This document shows, one piece after another, positions 46,644 to 55,131 of a stretch of 64,000 nucleotides of DNA (the stretch's first letter is position 1; each line of letters opens with the position of its first letter). The DNA lies in NCBI GenBank assembly GCA_013348845.1, contig CP054675.1, positions 496,001 through 560,000 on the forward strand. The letters run 5' to 3'. The notes beneath the pieces are model-generated. The model was not told the DNA's origin, made no database searches, and saw nothing but the letters and a program-made list of their open reading frames with translations. Position numbers and translations under genes: made by a program. This DNA is from Candidatus Tepidiaquacella proteinivora (GTDB lineage Bacteria > Bacteroidota > Ignavibacteria > Tepidaquicellales > Tepidaquicellaceae).

Positions 46644-47840
46644 TTAAATAATATTTTTTTCTTTGAATTCCTTTATATCAGACTCAGAATATCCGAGTTC
46701 TTTAAGTATTTCTTCAGTATGTTGAGAGAGTAAAGGCGGAGGAGAATCGATTTCTCCGGAAGTTTTATCAAACTTAGCGGTTAGATTAAAAACTTTAATT
46801 TCACCGACAGAAGGAGTTTCAATTGTCTTAATTGTATTCCTGTGTTTTATTTGAGGTTGATTTAGTGCATCTTCAAGACTTAAAATCTCTCCGCTTGGAA
46901 TTCCCTTTTCATTTAATTTCTCAACCCAATATGCTGTATTGTTAGTTTTTAGTTTTTCTTCTAATAAAGGAGTCAATAATTTTCTGTTTGCTTTTCTTGT
47001 ATCCCGTTCTTTAAATCTTTCATCTTCTTTTAATTCAGGAACACCAAGAACATCGCATAAATCTTCCCACTGTTCTTGTTTATTCGCTGCAATATTAATA
47101 TATCCGTCTTTAGTTACAAAAGTCCCTGATGGAGCCGCTGTAAAATTATCGTTCCCCATTAAAACAGGTTGCTGACCACCAATCAACAGATTAGCTGCAA
47201 CCCAACCCATTAAAGGCATAATAGAATCCAGCATAGCAACATCAATAAATTGTCCCAATCCGGTTTTTTCTCTATAATACAAAGCAACAAGAGTAGCAAA
47301 AGCTGCATTCAAACCTCCTACAGTATCACAAACAGGAAACCCACATCTTAAGGGATTGAGTCTTTCATCTCCATTTATTGCCATAACACCACTTAAACCT
47401 TGAATAATCTGGTCATAAGCAGGTTTAAAAGCATCAGGACCAGTTTGTCCAAAACCAGAGATTGCACAGTAAATAATTCTTGGATTTATTTCTGATAAAA
47501 CTTTATATGAGAGCCCTAACCTTTCCATTACACCAGGTCTAAAATTCTCAACAATAACATCAGCAGTTGAAGTCAACTTTTTGAATATTTCTTTTCCAAT
47601 ATCTTCCTTAAGATTCAGTGTTAGTGATTTTTTATTTGAATTTTGAGCAAGAAAACTTGTTCCCATTAATTTTTTATTTAACTCAGGAACATTACCAAGT
47701 TTTCTTGCTAAATCACCTGAACCAGGGGTTTCGATTTTTATAACTTCTGCACCACTAAGTGCAAGATGAAGCGTGGCAAAAGGACCAGCTAAAACATTAG
47801 TTAAATCTAATACTCTTATTCCTTCTAATGCTTTTTTCAT
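46644..47840 (-). CDS. Class III (CaiB/BaiF) CoA-transferase
   Basis: A 398-aa family III acyl-CoA transferase. Seen are the start LEGIRVLDLTNVLAGPFAT, the ENFRPGVMERLGLSY segment, ISGFGQTGPDAFKPAYD, and the candidate catalytic Asp172 in FPVCDTVGG. The enzyme moves CoA between carboxylic acids through an acyl-Asp intermediate. Its partner acids are not readable from sequence; the neighbours suggest a dicarboxylic or tricarboxylic hydroxy acid. It sits between the HMG-CoA lyase-like and aconitase-type genes, 11 nt and 20 nt away. Confidence 0.93.
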   Translation of the reverse strand: MKKALEGIRVLDLTNVLAGPFATLHLALSGAEVIKIETPGSGDLARKLGNVPELNKKLMGTSFLAQNSNKKSLTLNLKEDIGKEIFKKLTSTADVIVENFRPGVMERLGLSYKVLSEINPRIIYCAISGFGQTGPDAFKPAYDQIIQGLSGVMAINGDERLNPLRCGFPVCDTVGGLNAAFATLVALYYREKTGLGQFIDVAMLDSIMPLMGWVAANLLIGGQQPVLMGNDNFTAAPSGTFVTKDGYINIAANKQEQWEDLCDVLGVPELKEDERFKERDTRKANRKLLTPLLEEKLKTNNTAYWVEKLNEKGIPSGEILSLEDALNQPQIKHRNTIKTIETPSVGEIKVFNLTAKFDKTSGEIDSPPPLLSQHTEEILKELGYSESDIKEFKEKNII

Positions 47841-47851
47841 ATTTAATTAAT

Positions 47852-48772
47852 TTAATTTTGTTGAATAATTTCTGGTATTGGACCAGTTTTATAAATAACA
47901 CCTGGTAATTCTCTTTTAAAAAATTCTGAAGCCTTTTTGGAAATCTCAATAACTTTATCTAAATCGATATCTTTCCTGAGTCCCATTTTGTTAAACATAT
48001 GGATTAAATCCTCAGTCGCAACATTACCACTTGCTATAGCGGTAAAGGGACAACCACCAAGACCAGCAAATGATGATTCAAAAGAAACAACTCCAACCTT
48101 GAATGCAGCATAGACATTTGTAATCCCAAAGCCATAAGTATTATGGAAATGACAAGCAAGATTAATATCTTTATCAAGTTCTTTTATTTTTCCGAATAAA
48201 TTCTCAACCTGGTTAGGGATTGCATGACCAGCTGTATCTGCTAAACTAATATTTCTTATTTCAGCATCGAGATATTTTTTTACTATATTCATAACTTTTT
48301 CTTCCGGAATTTTCCCTTCATAACCACAACCGAAAGCAGATTGAACAGAAACTTGAACTTTTTTATTATTTGATAAAGCTGATTTAGCAATATTTATTAT
48401 CTTTTCAAGAGCCTCTTCTGTGGACATTCCGGTATTATTCTTACTATGCGTGTTGCTTGCTGAAACACCCATACAGAACATATCAACTCCACATTCCATT
48501 CCTCGTTCAAATCCTTTATCATTTAAGACAAGACCTGATAGTATGACTTTGTCATTTTTGTTTTCAGGCAGATTGAAGAACCTAAAAATTTCGTCAGTAT
48601 CTGCCATTTGAGGAACTCTCTTAGGATTAACAAAAGAACCAACCTGTATAATATCAATTCCCGAAGAAATTAGTTCTTTAATCCATTCTATTTTTGTTTG
48701 AGTTGGAACAATTTCTTTCTCAACTTGCAATCCATCTCTTGGTCCAACTTCGTGAATGATAATAGAATTCAT
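47852..48772 (-). CDS. HMG-CoA lyase-like aldol lyase
   Basis: A 306-aa TIM-barrel of the HMGL-like family. Arg12 and Asp13 (GPRDGLQ), His208 and His210 (CHFHNTYG) and the loop Cys241 in GLGGCPF with ASGNVATED match the catalytic set of HMG-CoA lyase. The conserved Glu seen in human HMG-CoA lyase (Glu72, in IETTSFV) is Gln43 here (IQVGSFV), and the HCHDTYG Asp is Asn. The enzyme therefore may cleave another 3-hydroxy-3-alkyl acyl-CoA to acetyl-CoA plus a keto acid. It lies 54 nt after the dehydrogenase gene. Confidence 0.85.
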   Translation of the reverse strand: MNSIIIHEVGPRDGLQVEKEIVPTQTKIEWIKELISSGIDIIQVGSFVNPKRVPQMADTDEIFRFFNLPENKNDKVILSGLVLNDKGFERGMECGVDMFCMGVSASNTHSKNNTGMSTEEALEKIINIAKSALSNNKKVQVSVQSAFGCGYEGKIPEEKVMNIVKKYLDAEIRNISLADTAGHAIPNQVENLFGKIKELDKDINLACHFHNTYGFGITNVYAAFKVGVVSFESSFAGLGGCPFTAIASGNVATEDLIHMFNKMGLRKDIDLDKVIEISKKASEFFKRELPGVIYKTGPIPEIIQQN

Positions 48773-48825
48773 AATTGCTCATTAATATTAATAGAAAATG
48801 AAATATCTATAAAGAGAAATAAAAT

Positions 48826-49944
48826 TTATATTTTTGAAGCTATCTCCTCAGCCATTTCGATAGTAGAACTATTGCCACCCATATCATAAGTCCTCACTTT
48901 TCCTTCTGCAATAACTTTAGCAACAGCATTTTCTATAATTACTGCTTTTTCATTTTCACCTAACCAATCTAACATCATCTTCGTAGAAAGGATAGTAGCA
49001 ATAGGATTAACTTTATACATACCTGAATATTTCGGTGCAGAACCATGAGTTGGTTCAAATACTGCAAGTTTCTCGCCGATATTTCCTGAACAACCAAAGC
49101 CAAGCCCTCCTACCATTTGAGCACATAAATCTGATATAATATCACCATACAAATTCGGAGCAACCAGAACATCATAATTAAATGGATTCTTCAATAGCCA
49201 CATAGTCATAGCATCAATATTAGCATCATCCAAGTGTATATCAGGAAAATCTTTTGCAACTTCCTTTGCTGTTTCAAGGAAAAGCCCATCAGTTGCCCGT
49301 ACTACATTTGCTTTATGAACAACAGTTACTTTTTTTCTATTAAATTTTTTTGCAAAATCGAAAGCAGCTCTGATAATTCTTTCTGAACCCTTTTTTGTAT
49401 TAATCTTACAGGAAATTGCATAATCATTTAAAGGAACATCTTTAAAAGATGAAAAAGGTTTTGATAAATCTGATAAAGTTTTCGCTAATTTTTCTGGGAC
49501 AGGATTAAATTCCACACCGGAATATAAATCTTCGGTATTTTCTCTGAAAACTACAATGTCAATACCTTCCTTATAATTCAGGGGATTTCCTTTGTACGCT
49601 TTGCAAGGTCTGAGACAGATATACAAATCAAAAAGTTGTCTCATTCTGACTATGGGTGACCTGTAAGTCAGCCCTTTATTTTGAAGTTCAGGTATTAACT
49701 CTGCTGCTGCAGCTTTCACTGGTTTTGAAGTAATTGCTCCGAACAATGCAGCATCTACATTATTTAGTAAATTAATAGTTCTTTCAGGTAAAGCATCCCC
49801 TTCTGTACACCAATAATTCCAACCAATATCACCGTGAATATATTCGGCATCAAGATTAATCTTATCAAGAATAATTCGGGCAGCTTCTAATACTTCTACA
49901 CCAACCCCATCTCCGGGTAACCAAGCAATTTTATATTTAGCCAT
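48826..49944 (-). CDS. Isocitrate/isopropylmalate dehydrogenase family oxidoreductase
   Basis: A 372-aa beta-decarboxylating dehydrogenase. The substrate loop RSPIVRMRQLFDLYICLRP aligns without gaps on the E. coli isocitrate dehydrogenase segment: Ser96, Arg102 and Arg112 fit Ser113, Arg119 and Arg129, while the Asn115 position is Ile98. VFRENTEDLYSGVEF has the next Arg and the catalytic Tyr141. In HGSAPKYSG the Lys-Tyr pair matches the NADP-type E. coli enzyme. It is much shorter than E. coli Icd (416 aa). It could oxidise isocitrate, an alkylmalate, or run in the carboxylating direction. It is first in the five-gene minus-strand unit. Confidence 0.9.
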   Translation of the reverse strand: MAKYKIAWLPGDGVGVEVLEAARIILDKINLDAEYIHGDIGWNYWCTEGDALPERTINLLNNVDAALFGAITSKPVKAAAAELIPELQNKGLTYRSPIVRMRQLFDLYICLRPCKAYKGNPLNYKEGIDIVVFRENTEDLYSGVEFNPVPEKLAKTLSDLSKPFSSFKDVPLNDYAISCKINTKKGSERIIRAAFDFAKKFNRKKVTVVHKANVVRATDGLFLETAKEVAKDFPDIHLDDANIDAMTMWLLKNPFNYDVLVAPNLYGDIISDLCAQMVGGLGFGCSGNIGEKLAVFEPTHGSAPKYSGMYKVNPIATILSTKMMLDWLGENEKAVIIENAVAKVIAEGKVRTYDMGGNSSTIEMAEEIASKI

Positions 49945-50254
49945 AATGTTTTTTTTAAAAAAATTACCTAACTTATTTTAAAAATTCAATATAAATAGGA
50001 ACGGTTTATATATTGTACGAAATTTATAGTTTTAAATAAACTTTTTATTTAATAATATATTGTATTTTATAAAATTACAGTTTGTTTTTAAAACTAAAAT
50101 AACTAATATAAACAAATCTAAAGAACATTTAGAATTTTCCAAGAAAATATTGTTTAATATTTTAAGACAAATGTATAATCTATTTAAAATTATTGATTTA
50201 ATATCAATAGCTTGTATTATATATTTGTGATATATATATTGAAATTTAAATATT
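49945..50254. other. Divergent non-coding region between the dehydrogenase and hemW genes
   Basis: About 310 nt, nearly pure A/T. A minus-strand open frame across it (80 codons, 50032-50274) has no family features and runs into hemW, so I do not call a gene. TATATTTG at 50220-50227 is a likely hemW -7 box. No promoter for the minus-strand unit was recognised. Confidence 0.5.
50220..50227 (+). promoter_or_regulatory. Candidate -7 box for hemW
   Basis: TATATTTG matches TAnnTTTG, 27 nt before the ATG. A TTG at 50193-50195 is 24 nt upstream, slightly longer than the usual spacing. Confidence 0.4.
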
Positions 50255-51409
50255 ATGAAGTTAAAGAATAACAAAGATAGTCATAAAGCCGGTATATATA
50301 TACATATTCCATTTTGCAGAAAGAAATGCGGATATTGCGATTTCTATTCGATTACAAATCTTAATATTGTTGATAAATTTTCAAATAGCATTAAAAAAGA
50401 AATAAAGATTTATAACCAATTATATAATACTTTTTTATTTGACACAATTTATTTTGGAGGCGGAACCCCTTCATTATTGGAGATAAAAGTAATTGAGAAA
50501 ATTTTAAATTGCCTATATAAGAATTTCAAAATTGATACAAATACAGAAATAACTTTTGAAGTAAATCCTGAAGATATAATTGAAAAAAAAGATCTAATTA
50601 ATAACCTGAAAAAACTGGGTATTAATAGAATCAGTTTTGGAATGCAAAGCTTACAAAAAAGACATCTGAATTTTTTAAACAGATTTAATAATATTGAAAA
50701 AATAAAATTTGCACTTGAAAAAGTTTTGAAATATATCATTAATGTAAATGTTGATATAATTCACTCAATACCAGGGATGAACCTGAAAGATATTTCAAAT
50801 ACATTGAAATACTTAATAAAATTAAATATCCCTCATATATCAAGTTATTCATTGATCTATGAAGAGGAGACCCCATTATTTTTAAAAATAGAACAAAAGA
50901 AAGTAAAACCATTAGATAGCGATGAAGAATATGAACAGTATAATTTCATAAAAGAAATACTTGAATCAAATAATTATATTCATTATGAAATATCAAATTT
51001 CGCTAAAAAAGGTTATGAATCAAAACATAATTTAAAATACTGGAATTTTCAAAACTATTTAGGATTAGGTCCATCATCACATTCTATGATGAATTTAGTG
51101 AGGTGGAATAACTATAGAAACATTATTAAGTATAATATTCTTTTAAATAATAACAGATTACCTATTGAAAATGAATACAAATTATCAAAATCACATATAG
51201 AGACTGAATTAATATATCTTGGTTTAAGAAGTTCCGGGGTAGATGTGCAAAAGATAAAATATTACACCGGCATTAATTTTAAAGAAAAATACAGAAAATC
51301 AATTGAATTATTGACTAAAAACGGATTTGCAAAACTTTTTAAAAATAAGTTTAAATTAACAAAAGAAGGATTCTTTTTAGCTGATGAAATAATGGTGAGA
51401 TACTTTTAA
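50255..51409 (+). CDS. hemW: HemW-like radical SAM heme chaperone
   Basis: A radical SAM protein (384 aa) with Cys21-x3-Cys25-x2-Cys28 followed by Asp-Phe, the HemW pattern (true HemN has CxxxCxxCxC). GGGTPSLL, NPEDI, RISFGMQS and the C-terminal HemN-like domain (GLGPSSHS, LIYLGLRSSGVD) follow. HemW inserts heme into haem proteins, and is often misnamed coproporphyrinogen oxidase. Its stop codon overlaps that of the convergent YraN gene by 4 nt. Confidence 0.92.
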   Translation: MKLKNNKDSHKAGIYIHIPFCRKKCGYCDFYSITNLNIVDKFSNSIKKEIKIYNQLYNTFLFDTIYFGGGTPSLLEIKVIEKILNCLYKNFKIDTNTEITFEVNPEDIIEKKDLINNLKKLGINRISFGMQSLQKRHLNFLNRFNNIEKIKFALEKVLKYIINVNVDIIHSIPGMNLKDISNTLKYLIKLNIPHISSYSLIYEEETPLFLKIEQKKVKPLDSDEEYEQYNFIKEILESNNYIHYEISNFAKKGYESKHNLKYWNFQNYLGLGPSSHSMMNLVRWNNYRNIIKYNILLNNNRLPIENEYKLSKSHIETELIYLGLRSSGVDVQKIKYYTGINFKEKYRKSIELLTKNGFAKLFKNKFKLTKEGFFLADEIMVRYF

Positions 51410-51780
51410 TAAGTTTGGTTAATTCCTTCTATATGATTAATAAAAGTTTTTCCCTCCTTAATTACAATTCCAACAGAATCTATGCGAATTTCATAATCAG
51501 AATATTTAGGATTTTTAAGCAGAAACCCATTTATTGCAAAAAGATATTTTTTTATTTTATTTAATGTAATATTATCTTCAGGTAAAGTAAAAGAATCATC
51601 TAAGCGTGTTTTAACTTCAACAAATATCAAGATCTTATTTTTTACATCCTCAAAAATCAGATCAATTTCTTTCTTCTTGTAGATGAAATTGCTTGTTATA
51701 AACTTCAACTTTTTCCGCTTTAGATATTTCTTTGCGATTTTTTCCCCTTTTTTTCCAATATTTGATTTTGTAAGTAACAT
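51406..51780 (-). CDS. YraN/UPF0102 family endonuclease-like protein
   Basis: A 124-aa protein with the restriction-endonuclease-like fold of UPF0102: GKKGEKIAKKYLKRKK, NFIYKKKEIDLIFED (catalytic Glu-Asp region) and ILIFVEVKTRLDDSF (Glu-x-Lys core). Family function is uncertain, though a nuclease role is suggested by the fold. It follows rnhB directly (stop of rnhB and start of yraN are adjacent), the conserved rnhB-yraN order seen in many bacteria. Confidence 0.9.
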   Translation of the reverse strand: MLLTKSNIGKKGEKIAKKYLKRKKLKFITSNFIYKKKEIDLIFEDVKNKILIFVEVKTRLDDSFTLPEDNITLNKIKKYLFAINGFLLKNPKYSDYEIRIDSVGIVIKEGKTFINHIEGINQTY

Positions 51781-52347
51781 TTATAAATATTTTTTGCAAA
51801 AAGAAATTCTATGAATGGGGGTTAGACCATACTTTTTTATTTTATTTATATGTTCCCGTGTGGGGTAACCATTATTACATATAAAATTATATTGAGGATA
51901 TAATTTATTTAGTTCTCGCATTATTCTATCTCTCTCAACTTTTGCTATTATTGAAGCAGCAGAAATCACAAAAATTTTCTCATCACCTTTAACGACTTTC
52001 TCAAAGTTATATTTCAGATGCCTATCGTTTTCGAATTTAAAATAATTTCCATCAACAAATATTTTTGAAGGTTTATTTGATAAATTAAGTAGGCAATTTT
52101 CCATTGCTAACATAGTAGCTTTTAAAATGTTTATCTTATCTATTATGTGATTATCAATTACAGATATTTTGTATTCTACTGAAGATTGTACTATTTCTTT
52201 ATAAAGAATTTCCCTGGTTTTTCTGCTAATTTGTTTTGAATCCCTGACTCCCGTGATAATTTTATTACTTTTAAAAACAACTGCCGCTGCTACTACCGGA
52301 CCAGCTAAAGGTCCCCTACCTGCTTCATCTATTCCACAAATTAACAT
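51781..52347 (-). CDS. rnhB: Ribonuclease HII
   Basis: A 188-aa RNase H type 2 that removes ribonucleotides from DNA. Asp7-Glu8 in CGIDEAGRGPLAGPVVAA, the VDGNYFKF Asp, and SAASIIAKVERDRIM with the fourth acidic site are present. C-terminal NGYPTREHINKIKKYGLTPIHR completes the family pattern. It begins near a terminator hairpin for the upstream LysM gene and abuts yraN. Confidence 0.97.
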   Translation of the reverse strand: MLICGIDEAGRGPLAGPVVAAAVVFKSNKIITGVRDSKQISRKTREILYKEIVQSSVEYKISVIDNHIIDKINILKATMLAMENCLLNLSNKPSKIFVDGNYFKFENDRHLKYNFEKVVKGDEKIFVISAASIIAKVERDRIMRELNKLYPQYNFICNNGYPTREHINKIKKYGLTPIHRISFCKKYL

Positions 52348-52359
52348 AAGCTAATATTT

Positions 52360-52402
52360 AATAAAAATGCCATTTCCAATATAACTATGGGAAATGGCAT
52401 TA
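52360..52402 (-). terminator. Intrinsic terminator after the LysM gene
   Basis: AATGCCATTTCC and GGAAATGGCATT form a 12-bp stem around a 12-base loop. On the minus strand it is followed by TTTTTAT. It separates the LysM gene from rnhB. Confidence 0.88.
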
Positions 52403-52422
52403 AAAATAAAAAAACTAATGAA

Positions 52423-52854
52423 CTAATTTTTCTTTTCTTCTTTCTTTACTGGTTCATCTTTTGGCTTTTCAGTCGTTTCTTCTTTCTTAGGTTTCCATGG
52501 ATGCATTTTTCTCCAATATTTCTTTGCTTCTTTGTATGCATCCTTCAATTCAGCTTGAGATAACTTTAAAGTTTTTGGAATTCTAAGAATTTGTGTAGGA
52601 TAAATTAGATTCGGGTTTTTAATGGTTTTATGTTTCTCTTTGTCAAACTTATCCTTATTAACCACACCATCTTTATTAAGGGCCCAAATCTCTGGCCATA
52701 ATTTACCGTCTTTCAACTCTTTTTTTGAAATCTTCCACAAACAATCACCCTTTACAACTTCATAAGTATCTTGTTGTGCGAAAGAAGTAACAGGTGTAAA
52801 TAAAAATGCAAACAATACACAAAAAATAATCAAGAAGAATAATTTGTTTCTCAT
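52423..52854 (-). CDS. LysM-domain secreted protein
   Basis: A signal peptide (LFFLIIFCVLFAFLFTPVTSFAQ, cleaved near residue 27) is followed by one LysM-like domain: DTYEVVKGDCLWKISKKEL through IYPTQILRIPKTLKL (about residues 29-97). The loop between the two LysM strands is long and charged. The C-terminal 45 residues are Lys/Glu/Pro-rich. It may bind peptidoglycan in the periplasm. It has its own terminator and is divergent from ffh. Confidence 0.85.
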   Translation of the reverse strand: MRNKLFFLIIFCVLFAFLFTPVTSFAQQDTYEVVKGDCLWKISKKELKDGKLWPEIWALNKDGVVNKDKFDKEKHKTIKNPNLIYPTQILRIPKTLKLSQAELKDAYKEAKKYWRKMHPWKPKKEETTEKPKDEPVKKEEKKN

Positions 52855-53046
52855 AAATGTTCCTTTCTTTTAATAATTAATTTTATATAAATTTATTTTT
52901 GTAGATTAAAATTAAATTATAATAAATTTATTGTCAAGATAAAATTTTTTCATAAAGGATTAAAGAATTTAACTGTTTTTACAATTACCTTGAAAAAAAC
53001 TTAAGTGATTAGTAAATTACATATTTTTAATTTAGAGATTTTTCTG

Positions 53047-54390
53047 ATGTTTGAAGAATTGACAAATAAACTTGAAAATGTTCTGCGAGTTATTCGAGGA
53101 CAAGGTAAAATCAATGAAAAAAATATTGAAGAACCCCTCCGAGAAATCAGAAGAATTTTTTTTGATGCAGATGTCAATTATAAAGTAGTCAATAATTTTA
53201 TTACTGAAGTTAAAAAGAAGTCACTCGGACAAAATGTTATCAATAGTATAACGCCCGGCCAATTAATTATCAAAATTATTAATGATGAGTTAGTCAAACT
53301 TTTAGGTTCAGAAAAATCTGATGTCATAGTTTCTAATATTATTCCCTCAATAATACTTGTAGTAGGGTTACAAGGTTCTGGTAAAACAACATTTTCAGCC
53401 AAATTAGCAAGGTATCTGAAAAATAAAGGTTATAGTCCTACCCTTGCTGCTTGTGATATTTATAGACCTGCAGCAATCGAACAATTAAAAATATTAGGGT
53501 CTCAATGCTCTATTCCCGTATATGCGGATGAACAGAATAAAGATGTAATCAAAATTGCAAAAGATGCAGTACAATATTGTAAGTTGAATGCAAGGGATAT
53601 TTTAATAATAGATACAGCTGGAAGATTATCAATTGATGAAAAGATGATGTCAGAAGTTGCAGAACTGAAAAAAAGCCTGATTCCATCAGAAATTCTTTTT
53701 GTAGTAGATTCTATGACGGGTCAGGATGCTGTCAACACTGCAAAAATTTTCAATGAAAAACTTGAATATACCGGAGTTGTTCTTACAAAACTTGATGGTG
53801 ACACTAAAGGTGGTGCTGCACTTTCAATCCGTTCAATAGTAAATAAACCAATTAAATTCGTAAGTGTCGGAGAAAAACTGGACGCTATTGAATTGTTCCA
53901 TCCGGAAAGAATGGCTTCAAGGATTCTTGGAATGGGAGACATAGTCAGTTTTGTTGAGAAAGCTCAACAAACATTTGATATAGAACAAGCAGCAAAATTA
54001 GAAGAAAAGTACAGGAAAAATACATTTGATTTTAATGATTATCTGCTTCAATTGAGACAAATAAAAAAAATGGGACCTTTATCAAGTGTAATTTCTATGA
54101 TTCCGGGTTTAGGTAGCAAATTATCAGAAGCTAAAATCGATGATAAAATCTTCAATAAATTTGAGGCTATTATTTTATCAATGACGGAAAAAGAAAGAGA
54201 AAATCCTTCAATATTAAATGGTTCAAGAAGAAGAAGAATTGCAAACGGTAGCGGAACGAAAATTCAAGATGTCAACAATTTAATTAAACAATATGAAGGG
54301 ATGAAAAAGATTATGAAAGGTTTTACTAAAGGCAAAATTCGAGGACTAATAAAAGGGATGAATTTACCAAAAGATATTTTAAACTACTGA
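53047..54390 (+). CDS. ffh: Signal recognition particle protein Ffh
   Basis: The SRP54 GTPase (448 aa) delivers membrane-protein ribosomes to FtsY. ATG at 53047 ([12 protein letters not shown]) is chosen over a GTG-type start 14 codons upstream, which does not fit the family N-terminus. N domain is about 1-95, G domain with GLQGSGKTT (107-115), [13 protein letters not shown] and [10 protein letters not shown], and the M domain (about 300-448) with [12 protein letters not shown], the SRP-RNA-binding part. It leads the ffh-rpsP-khpA-rimM-trmD-rplS unit. Confidence 0.97.
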   Translation: MFEELTNKLENVLRVIRGQGKINEKNIEEPLREIRRIFFDADVNYKVVNNFITEVKKKSLGQNVINSITPGQLIIKIINDELVKLLGSEKSDVIVSNIIPSIILVVGLQGSGKTTFSAKLARYLKNKGYSPTLAACDIYRPAAIEQLKILGSQCSIPVYADEQNKDVIKIAKDAVQYCKLNARDILIIDTAGRLSIDEKMMSEVAELKKSLIPSEILFVVDSMTGQDAVNTAKIFNEKLEYTGVVLTKLDGDTKGGAALSIRSIVNKPIKFVSVGEKLDAIELFHPERMASRILGMGDIVSFVEKAQQTFDIEQAAKLEEKYRKNTFDFNDYLLQLRQIKKMGPLSSVISMIPGLGSKLSEAKIDDKIFNKFEAIILSMTEKERENPSILNGSRRRRIANGSGTKIQDVNNLIKQYEGMKKIMKGFTKGKIRGLIKGMNLPKDILNY

Positions 54391-54413
54391 AAATAAAATT
54401 AAGGAGATATAAA

Positions 54414-54839
54414 TTGGTTAAAATCAGATTAAAAAGGACCGGTAAAAAAAAGAAACCAGTATATAAAATCGTGATAGCAGATTCCCGTTCACCACGAGAT
54501 GGCAGAGCAATTGAAGAGTTAGGATATTACGATCCTAATTTTGATCCGATAAGATTTAAAATAAAAATCGAAAGATTAAAATACTGGTTAAATAACGGAG
54601 CAATTCCTACAGAAACAGTGAATTCATTACTTAAGAAGGAAGGAATTAAATACAGAATTTACCTTGAGAAAAAAGGTAAAACAGCAGAAGAAATAGAAGA
54701 AGCTTTACAAAAATTCAAATTGGCTAAGGAATACAGAGAGAAGAAAATAAGAGAGAAAAAGAAAAAATTATCTGAAAAGAAAAGGAAAGAGAAGAAAAGT
54801 AAAGAAGAATCAGCACCTAAAGAAGAAAAACAAACTTAA
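54414..54839 (+). CDS. rpsP: 30S ribosomal protein S16
   Basis: Starts at TTG 54414 behind a good Shine-Dalgarno (AAGGAGAT). [24 protein letters not shown] and [12 protein letters not shown] are diagnostic. The core ends around residue 85; a Lys/Glu-rich tail extends it to 141 aa, longer than E. coli S16 (82 aa), as is usual in Bacteroidota relatives. Confidence 0.97.
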   Translation: MVKIRLKRTGKKKKPVYKIVIADSRSPRDGRAIEELGYYDPNFDPIRFKIKIERLKYWLNNGAIPTETVNSLLKKEGIKYRIYLEKKGKTAEEIEEALQKFKLAKEYREKKIREKKKKLSEKKRKEKKSKEESAPKEEKQT

Positions 54840-54879
54840 CTAATATTGTTTAACTAAATACCCAACAGGAGGTCAACCA

Positions 54880-55131
54880 ATGCGGGAATTCATAGAATTT
54901 ATTGCTAAGAATCTCGTTGATAAACCAGAGGATGTAAAAGTCGAAGAAGTAGTCGAAAACGATAGATTAATCTTCAAACTTTATGTAAATGATTCTGAAA
55001 CAGGAAAAGTAATAGGTAAATCTGGAAAGACAGCAACAGCAATGAGAACACTACTTACTGCAGTAGGCGCAAAGTCAGGTAAAAAGTGTTCATTAGAAAT
55101 TCCGGATAAAAATGCTGCACAGAAGAAATAA
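54880..55131 (+). CDS. khpA: KH-domain RNA-binding protein KhpA
   Basis: An 83-aa single KH domain. IEFIAKNLVDKPEDVKVEE and the GKVIGKSGKTATAMRTLL loop (GKSG in the GxxG position) identify it. KhpA with KhpB affects RNA processing and cell division in Gram-positive bacteria. The ATG at 54880 has a strong AGGAGG Shine-Dalgarno; its stop is followed immediately by the rimM start. Confidence 0.95.
   Translation: MREFIEFIAKNLVDKPEDVKVEEVVENDRLIFKLYVNDSETGKVIGKSGKTATAMRTLLTAVGAKSGKKCSLEIPDKNAAQKK

Noticed and set aside
50032-50274. Minus-strand open frame of 80 codons in the gap before hemW
   Set aside because: It is built of A/T-rich low-complexity codons, has no family motif, and runs 20 nt into the start of hemW.
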